From contig NC_019977.1 of the NCBI RefSeq assembly GCF_000328665.1, positions 2,364,905-2,428,904 of the forward strand: a stretch of DNA of 64,000 nt. The letters run 5' to 3'. Origin of the DNA: Methanomethylovorans hollandica DSM 15978 (GTDB lineage Archaea > Halobacteriota > Methanosarcinia > Methanosarcinales > Methanosarcinaceae). Positions 1 to 9,314 of this stretch are shown here, one piece after another; the first letter of the stretch is position 1; each line of letters starts with the position of its first letter. The position numbers and the translations under genes are program-made. The notes below the pieces were generated by a model, which worked only from the letters and a program-made list of their open reading frames with translations, did not search any database and had not been told where the DNA came from.

Positions 1-1015
<1,015 letters not shown>

Positions 1016-1206
1016 TGTTGATCACACACATTGGTTCAAAATTTGGAAGTCTATATCGGAATTGTTCAGGAAATTCACTGAGAATTTCTTGCACGCATAA
1101 ATTCGTTAATTCCTTTCGATAATGAAACACTACCGACCAGAATTAATCGAACTGCCAAATCCAACGTCAGACAAGAAATAACTCCTGTCTCCACTTACGA
1201 TAAAGC

Positions 1207-1246
1207 GGTGATTGTCACGCACAACAGTTGTTGTGCGGGAATCACC
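1207..1246 (-). other. Stem-loop in 16S leader
   Basis: A long dyad. GGTGATT (1207-1213) pairs with AATCACC (1240-1246), and inside it GCACAAC (1219-1225) pairs with GTTGTGC (1230-1236) around a 4-base loop. It lies between the nearer rRNA TATA box and the 16S gene, at the expected 5' end of the precursor. A second dyad, GAAATTC/GAATTTC (1070-1076 and 1082-1088), lies closer to 16S and may belong to the processing stem. The structures are seen directly; the role is inferred. Confidence 0.6.
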
Positions 1247-1262
1247 ATAATGCACGTCTTGC

Positions 1263-1282
1263 TATATATACCTTCCGATTTC
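1263..1282 (-). promoter_or_regulatory. Probable rRNA operon promoter P1 (TATA + BRE)
   Basis: On the minus strand GAAATCGGAAGG (BRE-like) is followed by TATATATA (1263-1270), the classical archaeal arrangement. Transcription would start near 1238-1243, about 225 bases before the 16S 5' end. Confidence rests on motif and position only. Confidence 0.55.
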
Positions 1283-1400
1283 GCAAGGCAAGTAACAAAA
1301 CGAACATTTATCGACAATAACTTAACGAAATAATCTCTCAAGCAAGCTGCATTGCGTTTCCGCACTGCAAGGCCCCTTGCGAGTACCCCTAAAAACACAG

Positions 1401-1414
1401 TATATTATAAATAC
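1401..1414 (-). promoter_or_regulatory. Possible second rRNA promoter P2
   Basis: GTATTTATAATATA on the minus strand is a good TATA box about 140 bases upstream of P1. Tandem promoters are common for rRNA operons. The remaining sequence between 1283 and 1475 shows no convincing gene; a 67-codon minus-strand frame at 1195-1398 is not conserved-looking and overlaps the leader. Confidence 0.35.
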
Positions 1415-1475
1415 GTTGTGGTTAGAGGGATTTCATGTGTGAAAAAATAGCTGAGTACACATACATGAAGAGAAA

Positions 1476-1488
1476 GTTATAAATACTA
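1476..1488 (+). promoter_or_regulatory. Promoter for the LeuA-type gene
   Basis: GAAAG followed by TTATAAATA (1478-1486) matches a BRE plus TATA box. The start would be near 1510, leaving a leader of about 55 bases before the TTG start at 1567. It diverges from the rRNA promoters. Confidence 0.5.
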
Positions 1489-1566
1489 TAACTTGAAAAA
1501 GCTTTATGATTACTATGAGCGCAGAAGTACAACTGAGGGATCGTTTTTTATAACACAGAACCGCTG

Positions 1567-3078
1567 TTGAATAAGAAGATAACTATTTTCGATACCACAC
1601 TGCGCGATGGTGAACAGACACCCGGTGTTTCCCTGACAAATGACCAGAAGCTGAAGATCGCAAGGCAACTGGACAAGCTGGGGATAGACGTTCTTGAAGC
1701 CGGATTTCCTATTTCTTCTGAAGGAGATAAACAGTCTGTAAAAGCTATCGCTAACGAAGGTCTTAGACTGGACGTATGTGGTCTTGCAAGAGTACTAACA
1801 AAAGACCTGGATACATGCCTCGACACAGGTGTGGACATGATACATACATTCGTATCCACATCTGACATACAGAGGATACACACAATAAAGAAGAGCAAAG
1901 AAGAAGTGCTCACAATGGCTGTGGACGCAGTCCAGTATATCAAGGACCATGGAGTAAAATGCATGTTCTCAGCCATGGATGCCACCCGTACCGACCTTGA
2001 TTATCTCACACAGATATATAAGGCAGTAGAGGGAGCAGGGTGTGATATTATCAACGTGCCTGATACCGTGGGAATAATGTCTCCTTCCCGTATGTACCAT
2101 CTGGTAGGTGCAGTCAGTAAGGAAATAAGGATTCCCATAGATGTCCACTGCCACAACGACTTTGGAATAGCAGTGGCTAACAGCCTCATGGCTGCCGAGG
2201 CTGGAGCAAGCCAGATCCAGGTAACTGTAAATGGTATTGGAGAAAGGGCCGGTAACGCCAATCTTGCTGAAGTGGTCATGTGCCTGCAATCGATCTATGG
2301 TGCAAAGACGAACATTAATACAGAATATCTGCTTGAAACGTCTAAAATGGTCGAGAAATATACAGGCATACACATGCCCCCGAACACGCCTATTGTTGGC
2401 GAGAATGCCTTTGCTCACGAGTCTGGCATCCACACCCACGGAGTGCTCACCAAGGCAGACACGTTCGAGCCCGGCATCATGACGCCAGAGATGGTAGGCC
2501 ACAAAAGACGTATCGTACTGGGTAAACATGCGGGTAAGCACGCTGTCCAGAAATCATTGGAAGATGCCGGCATCCAGACCACTGATGAGCAACTGGACGA
2601 AATAGTCAGGAGAATAAAGGCTATAGCTGACAAAGGAAAAAGGATCTGTGATGCTGATCTGCATGCCGTTGCAGCAGATGTACTGGGAAGGAACCTTGGC
2701 AGCGAGACCATAAAGCTCAAAGAGCTGTCAGTAATGACAAGCAACCTCACAACACCAACTGCAGTGGTCAGAGCCATTGTTGGTGATGAGGAAGCAGTTG
2801 CATCCAACATTGGTACCGGACCTGTGGATGCAGCCGTTAAGGCAGTACAGCAAATGATCGCCGGATACACAAAGGTCAAGATACGTGACTTCCGCATTGA
2901 AGCGATCACCGGAGGTGCCGATGCTCTTGCCGAGGTCACTATAGGCGTAGAGGACGAAGATGGACGTGTGGTAACAGCCCATGCTGCAAGCACCGACATT
3001 GTGACAGCATCCGTAGACGCACTTATAACAGCCATAAACATCCTGCTCGACAAGAAGAAACTATGGAATATGCAGTGA
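1567..3078 (+). CDS. leuA: 2-isopropylmalate synthase or (R)-citramalate synthase (LeuA/CimA family)
   Basis: Condenses acetyl-CoA with a 2-oxo acid (2-oxoisovalerate for leucine, or pyruvate for isoleucine via citramalate). The N-terminal DRE-TIM barrel shows DTTLRDGEQTPGV at residues 9-21 and the metal-binding HCHND near residue 193. A C-terminal allosteric dimer domain begins near residue 375, as in feedback-regulated LeuA and CimA. The 503-residue length fits the full-length family; homocitrate synthases of the AksA type lack the regulatory domain. The start is TTG at 1567, because the nearest upstream ATGs are in another frame with an early stop. It is monocistronic: its own TATA box upstream, a clear terminator downstream. 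Substrate choice between LeuA and CimA cannot be settled from sequence inspection. Confidence 0.85.
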   Translation: MNKKITIFDTTLRDGEQTPGVSLTNDQKLKIARQLDKLGIDVLEAGFPISSEGDKQSVKAIANEGLRLDVCGLARVLTKDLDTCLDTGVDMIHTFVSTSDIQRIHTIKKSKEEVLTMAVDAVQYIKDHGVKCMFSAMDATRTDLDYLTQIYKAVEGAGCDIINVPDTVGIMSPSRMYHLVGAVSKEIRIPIDVHCHNDFGIAVANSLMAAEAGASQIQVTVNGIGERAGNANLAEVVMCLQSIYGAKTNINTEYLLETSKMVEKYTGIHMPPNTPIVGENAFAHESGIHTHGVLTKADTFEPGIMTPEMVGHKRRIVLGKHAGKHAVQKSLEDAGIQTTDEQLDEIVRRIKAIADKGKRICDADLHAVAADVLGRNLGSETIKLKELSVMTSNLTTPTAVVRAIVGDEEAVASNIGTGPVDAAVKAVQQMIAGYTKVKIRDFRIEAITGGADALAEVTIGVEDEDGRVVTAHAASTDIVTASVDALITAINILLDKKKLWNMQ

Positions 3079-3099
3079 AACCTATTGTGTATTTAATTA

Positions 3100-3129
3100 C
3101 CAGGCAACAGTGCCTGGAGTTCTTTTTTT
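3100..3129 (+). terminator. Hairpin + T-run terminator after leuA
   Basis: CCAGGCA (3100-3106) and TGCCTGG (3111-3117) form a 7-bp stem with loop ACAG, followed by AGTTC and a run of seven Ts. It sits 22 bases after the stop codon at 3078. Confidence 0.75.
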
Positions 3130-3206
3130 AATCTGTGGTTAACTGTATTGAATGTAGATCTTCTGCATCGTTCCCTTTATGATTTCAGCAACCAATTGAA
3201 GTAACT

Positions 3207-3965
3207 ATGTGTTTAAAAGTTATAGATTCACACTGCCATCTTGATTTTCCAAAATTCAATAAAGATAGAGAGGCAACCATACAACGTGCCCTTGATGCTG
3301 GCGTAGACCAGATGATCAATTCCGGAGTTGATCCAAAGACCAATATCTCAACCCTTGAACTTGCACAGAAATATGACCATATTCACGCAACTCTGGGGTT
3401 CAGCCCCCATTTGTCACCGGAAGCTACTGATGAACAAGTAAAGTGCATGTTGAGTTTTATAGAAGATCACGTCACAGACATAGTTGGAATAGGGGAAGCA
3501 GGGCTTGATTATCATTACTTCACCTCAAACGCTGAAAGAAATAGACAGATAGAAGTTTTCAAAAAGATCATAGAACTTGCAGACAGATACAACAAGCCAC
3601 TTGTGATACACGGCAGAGAAGCAGAAGATATTGCACTGGGATTGTCAGGACAACTTGACAAAGTTATATTTCACTGCTATGGAGGGAGTCTTGAAACCAT
3701 GAGAAATATAGTAGATGCCGGACATTTTATATCAGTTCCCACTTTGGTCTGTTTCTCGGAACATCACCAGGAAATAGCAAAGGAAGTGCCATTGGAGCAC
3801 ATGCTTCTGGAAACGGATAGTCCATATCTTTCCCCCCGCAAAGGAAGGAATGAACCTGCATTCGTTCTTGATTCCCTTCCGTGGATTGAAAAAATCAAAG
3901 GAATAGAAAAAATAGATATAATGGATACTACCAGGAGAAATACTATAAAGGTATTCGGCCTCTAA
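3207..3965 (+). CDS. TatD family metal-dependent hydrolase (deoxyribonuclease-like)
   Basis: A TIM-barrel amidohydrolase-fold nuclease of the TatD family. The metal-binding HCH lies at residues 10-12 (IDSHCHLD), an E-AGLDY motif near residue 98, HGRE near 131, HCYGG near 152, and LLETDSPYLSP near 195-207, which carries the last metal-ligand aspartate. At 252 residues it is full length. It starts a probable operon with the metallo-hydrolase (31-base gap) and the YgiQ-like protein. Family members degrade DNA 3'-5' or edit D-aminoacyl-tRNA-like substrates; the substrate here is unknown. Confidence 0.85.
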   Translation: MCLKVIDSHCHLDFPKFNKDREATIQRALDAGVDQMINSGVDPKTNISTLELAQKYDHIHATLGFSPHLSPEATDEQVKCMLSFIEDHVTDIVGIGEAGLDYHYFTSNAERNRQIEVFKKIIELADRYNKPLVIHGREAEDIALGLSGQLDKVIFHCYGGSLETMRNIVDAGHFISVPTLVCFSEHHQEIAKEVPLEHMLLETDSPYLSPRKGRNEPAFVLDSLPWIEKIKGIEKIDIMDTTRRNTIKVFGL

Positions 3966-3996
3966 GGACCATATATAGGGAAAAGGGATAAAGAAC

Positions 3997-4641
3997 ATGA
4001 ATGTAAAAAAATTCCACAAAGGATACTATGATGCGAATTCGTATCTTATCAATGGCAAAGTGCTGATAGACACAGGCATCAACACAGATGCCTTGATAGC
4101 AGAAATCGAAAAAAGCATCTATATCAACGATCTTGAACTCATCGTTCTTACCCATTGCCACTATGACCATACTGCAGCTGCAGAGGCCATTGCCAAAAAA
4201 AGCGGGGCGCGTATAGCTATCCACAAGGACGATGTAGAATTGTTACATCACGATGAAGCCAGTGCCTCTGAAGCCTTTGACAGCAGAGCACCTTCCTTTG
4301 AACCAGATATCCTGCTGGATGACGGAGAAAGCATACCCATCGGGAATGGAGAGTATCTGGAAATTATACATACACCCGGGCACACACCTGGCTGCATATG
4401 CCTTTATGAACCAATATCAAAATCGTTGTTCTCAGGAGATACAGTATTTCCCCAGGGTAGTATCGGACGTACTGATTTTATAGGTGGCAACTCCGCAAAT
4501 ATAAGTGAATCCATTCAAAAACTCACACAACTGGATGTAAGGACAATGTATCCAGGACATGGAGAAACTACTTCTGATAACGTGAAACGCCAGATAGAAC
4601 TATCATACCGCATGGCTAAAAGTATATTCAAGATCATCTGA
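3997..4641 (+). CDS. Metallo-beta-lactamase-fold hydrolase (glyoxalase II-like)
   Basis: A 214-residue protein with the complete di-metal site of the fold: HCHYDH (53-58), HTPGHTPG near 125-132, FSGDTVF near 146 and PGHGE near 187. The compact size and motif spacing resemble hydroxyacylglutathione hydrolase-like proteins, but methanogens do not generally make glutathione, so another thioester or phosphodiester substrate is likely. It lies 31 bases after tatD and 2 bases before the YgiQ-like gene, so the three are probably cotranscribed. Confidence 0.85.
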   Translation: MNVKKFHKGYYDANSYLINGKVLIDTGINTDALIAEIEKSIYINDLELIVLTHCHYDHTAAAEAIAKKSGARIAIHKDDVELLHHDEASASEAFDSRAPSFEPDILLDDGESIPIGNGEYLEIIHTPGHTPGCICLYEPISKSLFSGDTVFPQGSIGRTDFIGGNSANISESIQKLTQLDVRTMYPGHGETTSDNVKRQIELSYRMAKSIFKII

Positions 4642-4643
4642 TT

Positions 4644-6494
4644 ATGACATTAAAAAAGAAAGAACAAACTTCATTTGTTTCGCAGTTCCTCCCAATGGGC
4701 CTTAAAGAGGCACAACAAAAAGGATGGGAAGAACTTGATGTGATCATTGTTACCGGGGATGCCTACGTAGATCATCCGGGGTTTGGAACAGCCATTATCA
4801 GCAGGGTCCTTGCAGATGCCGGACACCGAGTAGGCATTATTGCACAACCTAAATGGGACAGTATTGAAGACTTTAAGAAATTAGGAAAGCCACGCCTGTT
4901 CTTCGCCGTTAGTGGAGGTAATACAGACTCAATGGTGAGCAACTATACGCCTTCCCAGAGGTTGCGCCATGAAGATGCATATTCCCCTGGAAATAGACCT
5001 GGAATGAGACCGAACAGAGCAACTATTGTCTATTCCAACAGGCTGCGCGAAGCATATCCTGATGTGCCTCTGGTGATAGGTGGCATAGAAGCTTCTTTGC
5101 GCCGTTTTGCTCAATACGACTATTGGTCGGACAAAGTGCGCCAGTCTATTCTGGCGGACACACCAGCCGACCTGCTGGTCTATGGCATGGGTGAACTGCA
5201 ACTGCTCCAGATAGCAGAAAGACTGGATAAAGGCGTACCAGTAAAAGAAATAACTGACATCGACGGTACTGTCTGGAAAATGGAAGTAAAAGCATGGAAG
5301 GAAAAAAGAGATGCAATGCTCAGGAACAATATCGAAATACCTTCCTACACCGAAGTGTCACAGGATAAAGTACTCTATTCCAAAGCGTTCAAACTTACAT
5401 TAGACGAGCAGGACCCTGTAAGGGGAAGAGGGATAGTACAGGCCCATCCGAAAACAGTGATCATACAGAACAAGCCCATGCGTCATCTTAATGAAAAAGA
5501 GCTTGACCATGTGTATGAGCTGCCCTATACAAGGAGTGCACACCCATCATACAAAGAACCCATACCTGCCCTTGACATGGCCAGGTTCTCCATCACCACC
5601 CACAGAGGATGTTTTGGTTCTTGCTCTTTCTGTGCTATAGTCCTGCATCAGGGAAGAACTATCTCAAGCCGCAGCATTGAATCAATACTTAGGGAAGCTG
5701 AAGGACTGAAAAAGATCAAGGGCTTCAAAGGTATTATCAATGGGCTTGGCGGCCCTTCTGCGAATATGTATGGGATGAAATGTGAAAAATGGGAAAAAAA
5801 AGGGACATGTACGGACAAATTGTGTATTTATCCTGAAGCCTGTCCCTCACTTAATACAAGCCATAAGAAACTGATAGAACTGATGAGAAGGCTGCGGGAA
5901 ATACCGGGTATATCAAAGGTTTTCGTTGGTTATGGCGTACGTTACGATCTGGCACTCCTTGATGAACAGTATATGGAGGAGCTGTGTGCTCATCACGTCA
6001 GCGGACAGCTCAAGGTAGCACCCGAGCATTACTGCAATGCAGTCACCGATGCCATGAAAAAACCCCGCAGGGAAGTATTTGAAAAATTCGAGCGGAAATA
6101 CAAGGAGATCAACAGGAAAGTGGGCAAAGACCAGTACCTTGTGGCATTCTTGATGTCCGGCCATCCCGGATGCACCCTTAACAACATGATCGAAACTGCA
6201 GAATACATCAGGGATACGGGAAGATACACAGAGCAGGTGCAGGATTTCACACCCACGCCCATGACTGCTGCCACATGCATGTTCCACACTGGAATTGATC
6301 CTTTCACAGGCAAGAACATCTATGTTGCAACTTCCAGAAAAGATAAAATGATACAGAGAGCTTTTTTACGGTATAAGGACCCTCAGAATCAAATGCTTGT
6401 CTACGAAGGGCTCAAACGTGCGAACAGACTGGACCTAGTAGGCAATAGCTGGAACTGCCTTATCAGAAGGCCACCGAGGGGAAAAGAAAGGTAA
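4644..6494 (+). CDS. YgiQ-family (UPF0313) radical SAM protein
   Basis: A 616-residue radical SAM protein. An N-terminal cobalamin-binding-like Rossmann region (about 30-230, with GDAYVDHPGFG and VIGGIEASLRR) precedes the radical SAM barrel. The [4Fe-4S] cysteines are C323, C327 and C330 (GCFGSCSFCA). A second cysteine-rich patch (CEKWEKKGTCTDKLC, about 382-396) and the QDFTPTPMT motif near 530 are typical of the family. The reaction catalysed is unknown. The gene begins 2 bases after the metallo-hydrolase and ends the operon; the next gene is convergent. Confidence 0.9.
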   Translation: MTLKKKEQTSFVSQFLPMGLKEAQQKGWEELDVIIVTGDAYVDHPGFGTAIISRVLADAGHRVGIIAQPKWDSIEDFKKLGKPRLFFAVSGGNTDSMVSNYTPSQRLRHEDAYSPGNRPGMRPNRATIVYSNRLREAYPDVPLVIGGIEASLRRFAQYDYWSDKVRQSILADTPADLLVYGMGELQLLQIAERLDKGVPVKEITDIDGTVWKMEVKAWKEKRDAMLRNNIEIPSYTEVSQDKVLYSKAFKLTLDEQDPVRGRGIVQAHPKTVIIQNKPMRHLNEKELDHVYELPYTRSAHPSYKEPIPALDMARFSITTHRGCFGSCSFCAIVLHQGRTISSRSIESILREAEGLKKIKGFKGIINGLGGPSANMYGMKCEKWEKKGTCTDKLCIYPEACPSLNTSHKKLIELMRRLREIPGISKVFVGYGVRYDLALLDEQYMEELCAHHVSGQLKVAPEHYCNAVTDAMKKPRREVFEKFERKYKEINRKVGKDQYLVAFLMSGHPGCTLNNMIETAEYIRDTGRYTEQVQDFTPTPMTAATCMFHTGIDPFTGKNIYVATSRKDKMIQRAFLRYKDPQNQMLVYEGLKRANRLDLVGNSWNCLIRRPPRGKER

Positions 6495-6554
6495 CAAGGT
6501 TTTAAACATGATTTATTAAGCCTAATGGTAAACAAATGAAAGAAAGAGAAAAGG

Positions 6555-7295
6555 TTATTCCTTAACCTCTTCAAAACTCTTTATTTCCGGTTCATACCCT
6601 TTTTCAATTGAATCCAGCAATTCTTTCTGCTCCACATACTCATATTCCCTTACAGCCAGTCCATCATCGGTTAAAGTGAATTTGCCTAAATAATATCCAC
6701 TTACAAGATAGTGCTTTGGGCCGATTTTATTAAATAAGGGATATGTATCCTCCCGAAGGTATAGTAAAACTTTTTCACCTTCTTTAAAAGAGGGTTCATA
6801 ATCGACAGCTATACCTACAACTTCATCTTCTCCTCCTTCAATACGAACTCTGACCTCCTTTTGGTCAAGTGGGTTCTTAAGATACTTGTCCACAGTTATG
6901 ATGATATCAGTATATATAGTAGCATTTCCACCAATATTATCAATTGAATCGTTTTGCCTTTTTCCATCTGGGGTGTTCCATTTTGAAGGTAGGATCTCCT
7001 TTACTGTGCCAATAACAATAGATTCAGATCGCTGGTTTAGCTCAGTAAAATTGAGGTATGCTAGCGATGCACTTATTGGAATTATTATTCTTGGGGAGTT
7101 TACTTCTTCATTGTTGCCTTCCACATGTTGCTCCAGATTGTCATCACTTACTTGAACAGATACTTGTTGCACGTTTTTTTCTGAAGAGCCATTTTGCAAA
7201 TGTTGTGTTGGATACCCTGATAAGACTATACCTGCAATTAACACTGATAGCAATCCAATACTCAGTAATCCATATTTTGTTGTTCTATTTACCAT
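6555..7295 (-). CDS. Secreted or membrane-anchored protein of unknown function
   Basis: A 246-residue protein with one N-terminal hydrophobic segment (about residues 8-28), then a polar linker (about 30-65) and a beta-rich domain of about 150 residues. The domain contains ESIVIGTVKEI and YTDIIITVDKYLKN, followed by GEKVLLYL, a pattern seen in small exported OB-like domains of bacilli and archaea. No catalytic motif is visible. It starts 9 bases after the stop of the metzincin gene, so the two are almost certainly one operon and may act together outside the cell, for example as protease and partner. Function not recognised. Confidence 0.75.
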   Translation of the reverse strand: MVNRTTKYGLLSIGLLSVLIAGIVLSGYPTQHLQNGSSEKNVQQVSVQVSDDNLEQHVEGNNEEVNSPRIIIPISASLAYLNFTELNQRSESIVIGTVKEILPSKWNTPDGKRQNDSIDNIGGNATIYTDIIITVDKYLKNPLDQKEVRVRIEGGEDEVVGIAVDYEPSFKEGEKVLLYLREDTYPLFNKIGPKHYLVSGYYLGKFTLTDDGLAVREYEYVEQKELLDSIEKGYEPEIKSFEEVKE

Positions 7296-7304
7296 TATAC
7301 CACC

Positions 7305-7859
7305 TTATGTCCCGTATATTGCAATAATCCCGTTTTTGTCATCTTGTTCAAGGCTTCTTTTGTCTACAGTGCCTGAATTAATACTTTCAAACATGGTGGC
7401 AGTCGTACTGGTTGAATGACCCAAACCAACGCCATGTCCAAACTCATGAGCCAATACACTTTGAACATCATATTTGCCTGAAGGACATGTGCTCGAAGTA
7501 GACCAACTAGAACTGTAATCACTGTTCAACTTAATTAGTATTTTAGATAATCTTGTTGTTCCAGTATAATAAGTCGGAGTGCAGGTCCCCAAAGCATTTG
7601 AACCTGATCCAAAAGAGGAATACTGTACCTTATTGTTCGAGTTTACAGACCAATAATAACTAAAGTATGCACCAGCGTTTGTCCAACTGTTAGCAGATGC
7701 CTTTACAGAATTCGTATATCCGCTTGGAATCGAACTATCAATTGTATAACCCACTGAGTGTGCATTCCAGTAATAGTTTGTAGTATATGCTGATGCTGGA
7801 CATATTAAACACAACAGCATCAGACAAAACACAATTAGTCGATTTGATATTTTTGTCAT
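7305..7859 (-). CDS. Secreted matrixin-like zinc metalloprotease (metzincin)
   Basis: A 184-residue exported protease. A signal peptide covers about residues 1-24, with likely cleavage after ASA. The catalytic zinc motif HEFGHGVGLGH spans 138-148 (ligands H138, H142, H148; general base E139) and is followed by ATMFES, which fits the Met-turn. There is no obvious propeptide with a cysteine switch, so activity must be restrained in another way or not at all; two cysteines (in GTCTP and STCPSG) could form a disulfide. It is the first gene of a two-gene operon with the anchored beta-rich protein. The leader carries two perfect inverted repeats. Metzincins are patchy in methanogens, suggesting acquisition by transfer (inference). 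Confidence 0.85.
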   Translation of the reverse strand: MTKISNRLIVFCLMLLCLICPASAYTTNYYWNAHSVGYTIDSSIPSGYTNSVKASANSWTNAGAYFSYYWSVNSNNKVQYSSFGSGSNALGTCTPTYYTGTTRLSKILIKLNSDYSSSWSTSSTCPSGKYDVQSVLAHEFGHGVGLGHSTSTTATMFESINSGTVDKRSLEQDDKNGIIAIYGT

Positions 7860-7878
7860 ATATTTACCTCATTATTTT

Positions 7879-7980
7879 TGAGGCAAGAACACGATAGATT
7901 TAAGTTTAGTAAAACTAACATAGTCTTGCCTCAGGGCGTTTGGGGTTCAAATTTACTTTGCAGGTTTCGTTTGAACCCCA
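7879..7980 (-). repeat. Two consecutive perfect inverted repeats upstream of the metzincin gene
   Basis: Repeat 1: TGAGGCAAGA (7879-7888) with TCTTGCCTCA (7924-7933), enclosing a smaller TTAGT/ACTAA dyad. Repeat 2: TGGGGTTCAAA (7941-7951) with TTTGAACCCCA (7970-7980). Both lie in the probable 5' leader of the minus-strand protease mRNA. A TATA-like TTTTTATCTA lies further upstream near 8025-8034. They could be RNA stem-loops, operators, or ends of a lost mobile element. Confidence 0.6.
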
Positions 7981-8257
7981 TTCCGCATTATCGGTTGTGG
8001 CGTAACTCAATTAAATTTGTTTAGATAAAAATTTTACTGTTATGCCATCAAACTGAGAATTTGTTTGCTACCTTAATACATAAAGAAGATAAATTGCATT
8101 AATATTGAATACTTTTGCAAGACTGTAGCAATATGTAATGGTATGAATGCTTTTATGGCTATGAACTAGGATGTTGAACAGAGAAATACTATTGAATTTG
8201 AATCGCAGAGGTACCGCATTAAAAGAGAAAAGAGTTTTTAAGTAAAAGCCCTCTAAA
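7981..8257. other. Gene-free spacer between metzincin and Fe-S subunit genes
   Basis: AT-rich and without a credible reading frame. Apart from the inverted repeats at 7879-7980 and a TATA-like element near 8030, I see nothing recognisable. The dehydrogenase operon ends at its right edge. Confidence 0.5.
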
Positions 8258-9313
8258 CTATTTCATTGCCATTTCCAGCAGATCAAGGACATCAATAACT
8301 TCGACTTTTGGTCCTCCACGCTTAAGATTTGTCCTGCACAGAGGACAGGACGTGACTAGATAATCCACACCTTCGGGTATCTCTTCCAGGCGTTTCTTTG
8401 AAAGGGCCATAGACAGGTCAGGATAACCTTTCAGCACTCCACCACCCGCACCACAGCAGCGGGATTGCTCGTGATGGGATCTCATTTCCTTGAGTTCACA
8501 GATCGATGTGATGATCTTCCGGGGTGCATCAAAGATGCCATTGCATCTTCCCAGATGACAGGGATCATGATAGGTCACTGTGATGTCCAGATGTTTGAGG
8601 TCCATCTCTTGAAGACGCTCTGCCAGGAACTCTGAAACATGCATCACTTTCAGATCACTGTGATAATCGTTCTTAAGAGTGGTATAACATCCTGCGCAGC
8701 CTGTGATGATGGTATGCGCACCGATCCTTCTTATCTGTTCCAGATTCTTAGATACAAGGGCATCCGGGTCCAAACCTGTACGGAACAGGGGTGAACCGCA
8801 GCAAACCTCCTCAGGGATCAGGGTGACATCGAACTTCTTAAGCAGATCAAATGTCCTGCGTGTAAGCTCAGGATACCTGTAAGAACCTAGACATCCCACA
8901 AAAAAAACGTAAGGAGCATGCTCTTTGATGTCGGCGGCATCTTCAAGCCAGGCATGACGATACTGTGTTTCTCCAAGAGGATTGCCCGCTAATGAAGCGG
9001 CATCACGCAATGCTGCCTGAGCATCCGTCATTCTGCCCTTAAGCACAAGCTGGTGGCGGGCATCCTGGACAACCTGAACGGGAGAGGCGCCTGAAGGGCA
9101 CATCTGTTCGCACAGCCCGCAGGTCGTGCATGTATTGAGGCTGTTCAGCACGTCCTGATCTGCCTCAAGACCTTGAGAAACACCATGAGCAACAAGCATA
9201 CGACCTCTGGAGCTTGCTGATTCCCAGCCTACCTGCTCAAAAACAGGACATACTGACCTGCATGTACCACAACGTACACATTTAAGGATGGATCTCAGAT
9301 CAAGATTGGACAT
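8258..9313 (-). CDS. Fe-S (CCG-domain) subunit of a D-lactate/glycolate-type dehydrogenase
   Basis: A 351-residue electron-transfer subunit of the GlcF / LldE / HdrD type. Two [4Fe-4S] motifs lie near the N-terminus: CVRCGTCRSVCP (about 12-23) and CTTCGLCEQMCP (about 62-73). They are followed by two CCG (cysteine-rich) domains: VGCLGSY with VCCGSP, and HDPCHLGR with SRCCGAGGG. CCG domains bind non-cubane clusters in heterodisulfide reductase HdrD/HdrB and carry electrons in succinate or lactate enzymes. It starts 1 base after the stop of the flavoprotein gene, with GGGGGTG as ribosome-binding site inside that gene's end. Electrons probably go to the membrane quinone-like carrier methanophenazine or to a soluble disulfide (inference). 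Confidence 0.85.
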   Translation of the reverse strand: MSNLDLRSILKCVRCGTCRSVCPVFEQVGWESASSRGRMLVAHGVSQGLEADQDVLNSLNTCTTCGLCEQMCPSGASPVQVVQDARHQLVLKGRMTDAQAALRDAASLAGNPLGETQYRHAWLEDAADIKEHAPYVFFVGCLGSYRYPELTRRTFDLLKKFDVTLIPEEVCCGSPLFRTGLDPDALVSKNLEQIRRIGAHTIITGCAGCYTTLKNDYHSDLKVMHVSEFLAERLQEMDLKHLDITVTYHDPCHLGRCNGIFDAPRKIITSICELKEMRSHHEQSRCCGAGGGVLKGYPDLSMALSKKRLEEIPEGVDYLVTSCPLCRTNLKRGGPKVEVIDVLDLLEMAMK

Positions 9314-9314
9314 A

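Noticed and set aside
1195..1398. 67-codon minus-strand frame upstream of 16S
   Set aside because: Overlaps the rRNA leader, the P1 promoter and the stem-loop; no ribosome-binding site or motif.
7941..7980. tRNA-like GGGGTTCAA segment
   Set aside because: Only a single stem forms; no acceptor, D or anticodon arms. Kept as an inverted repeat.
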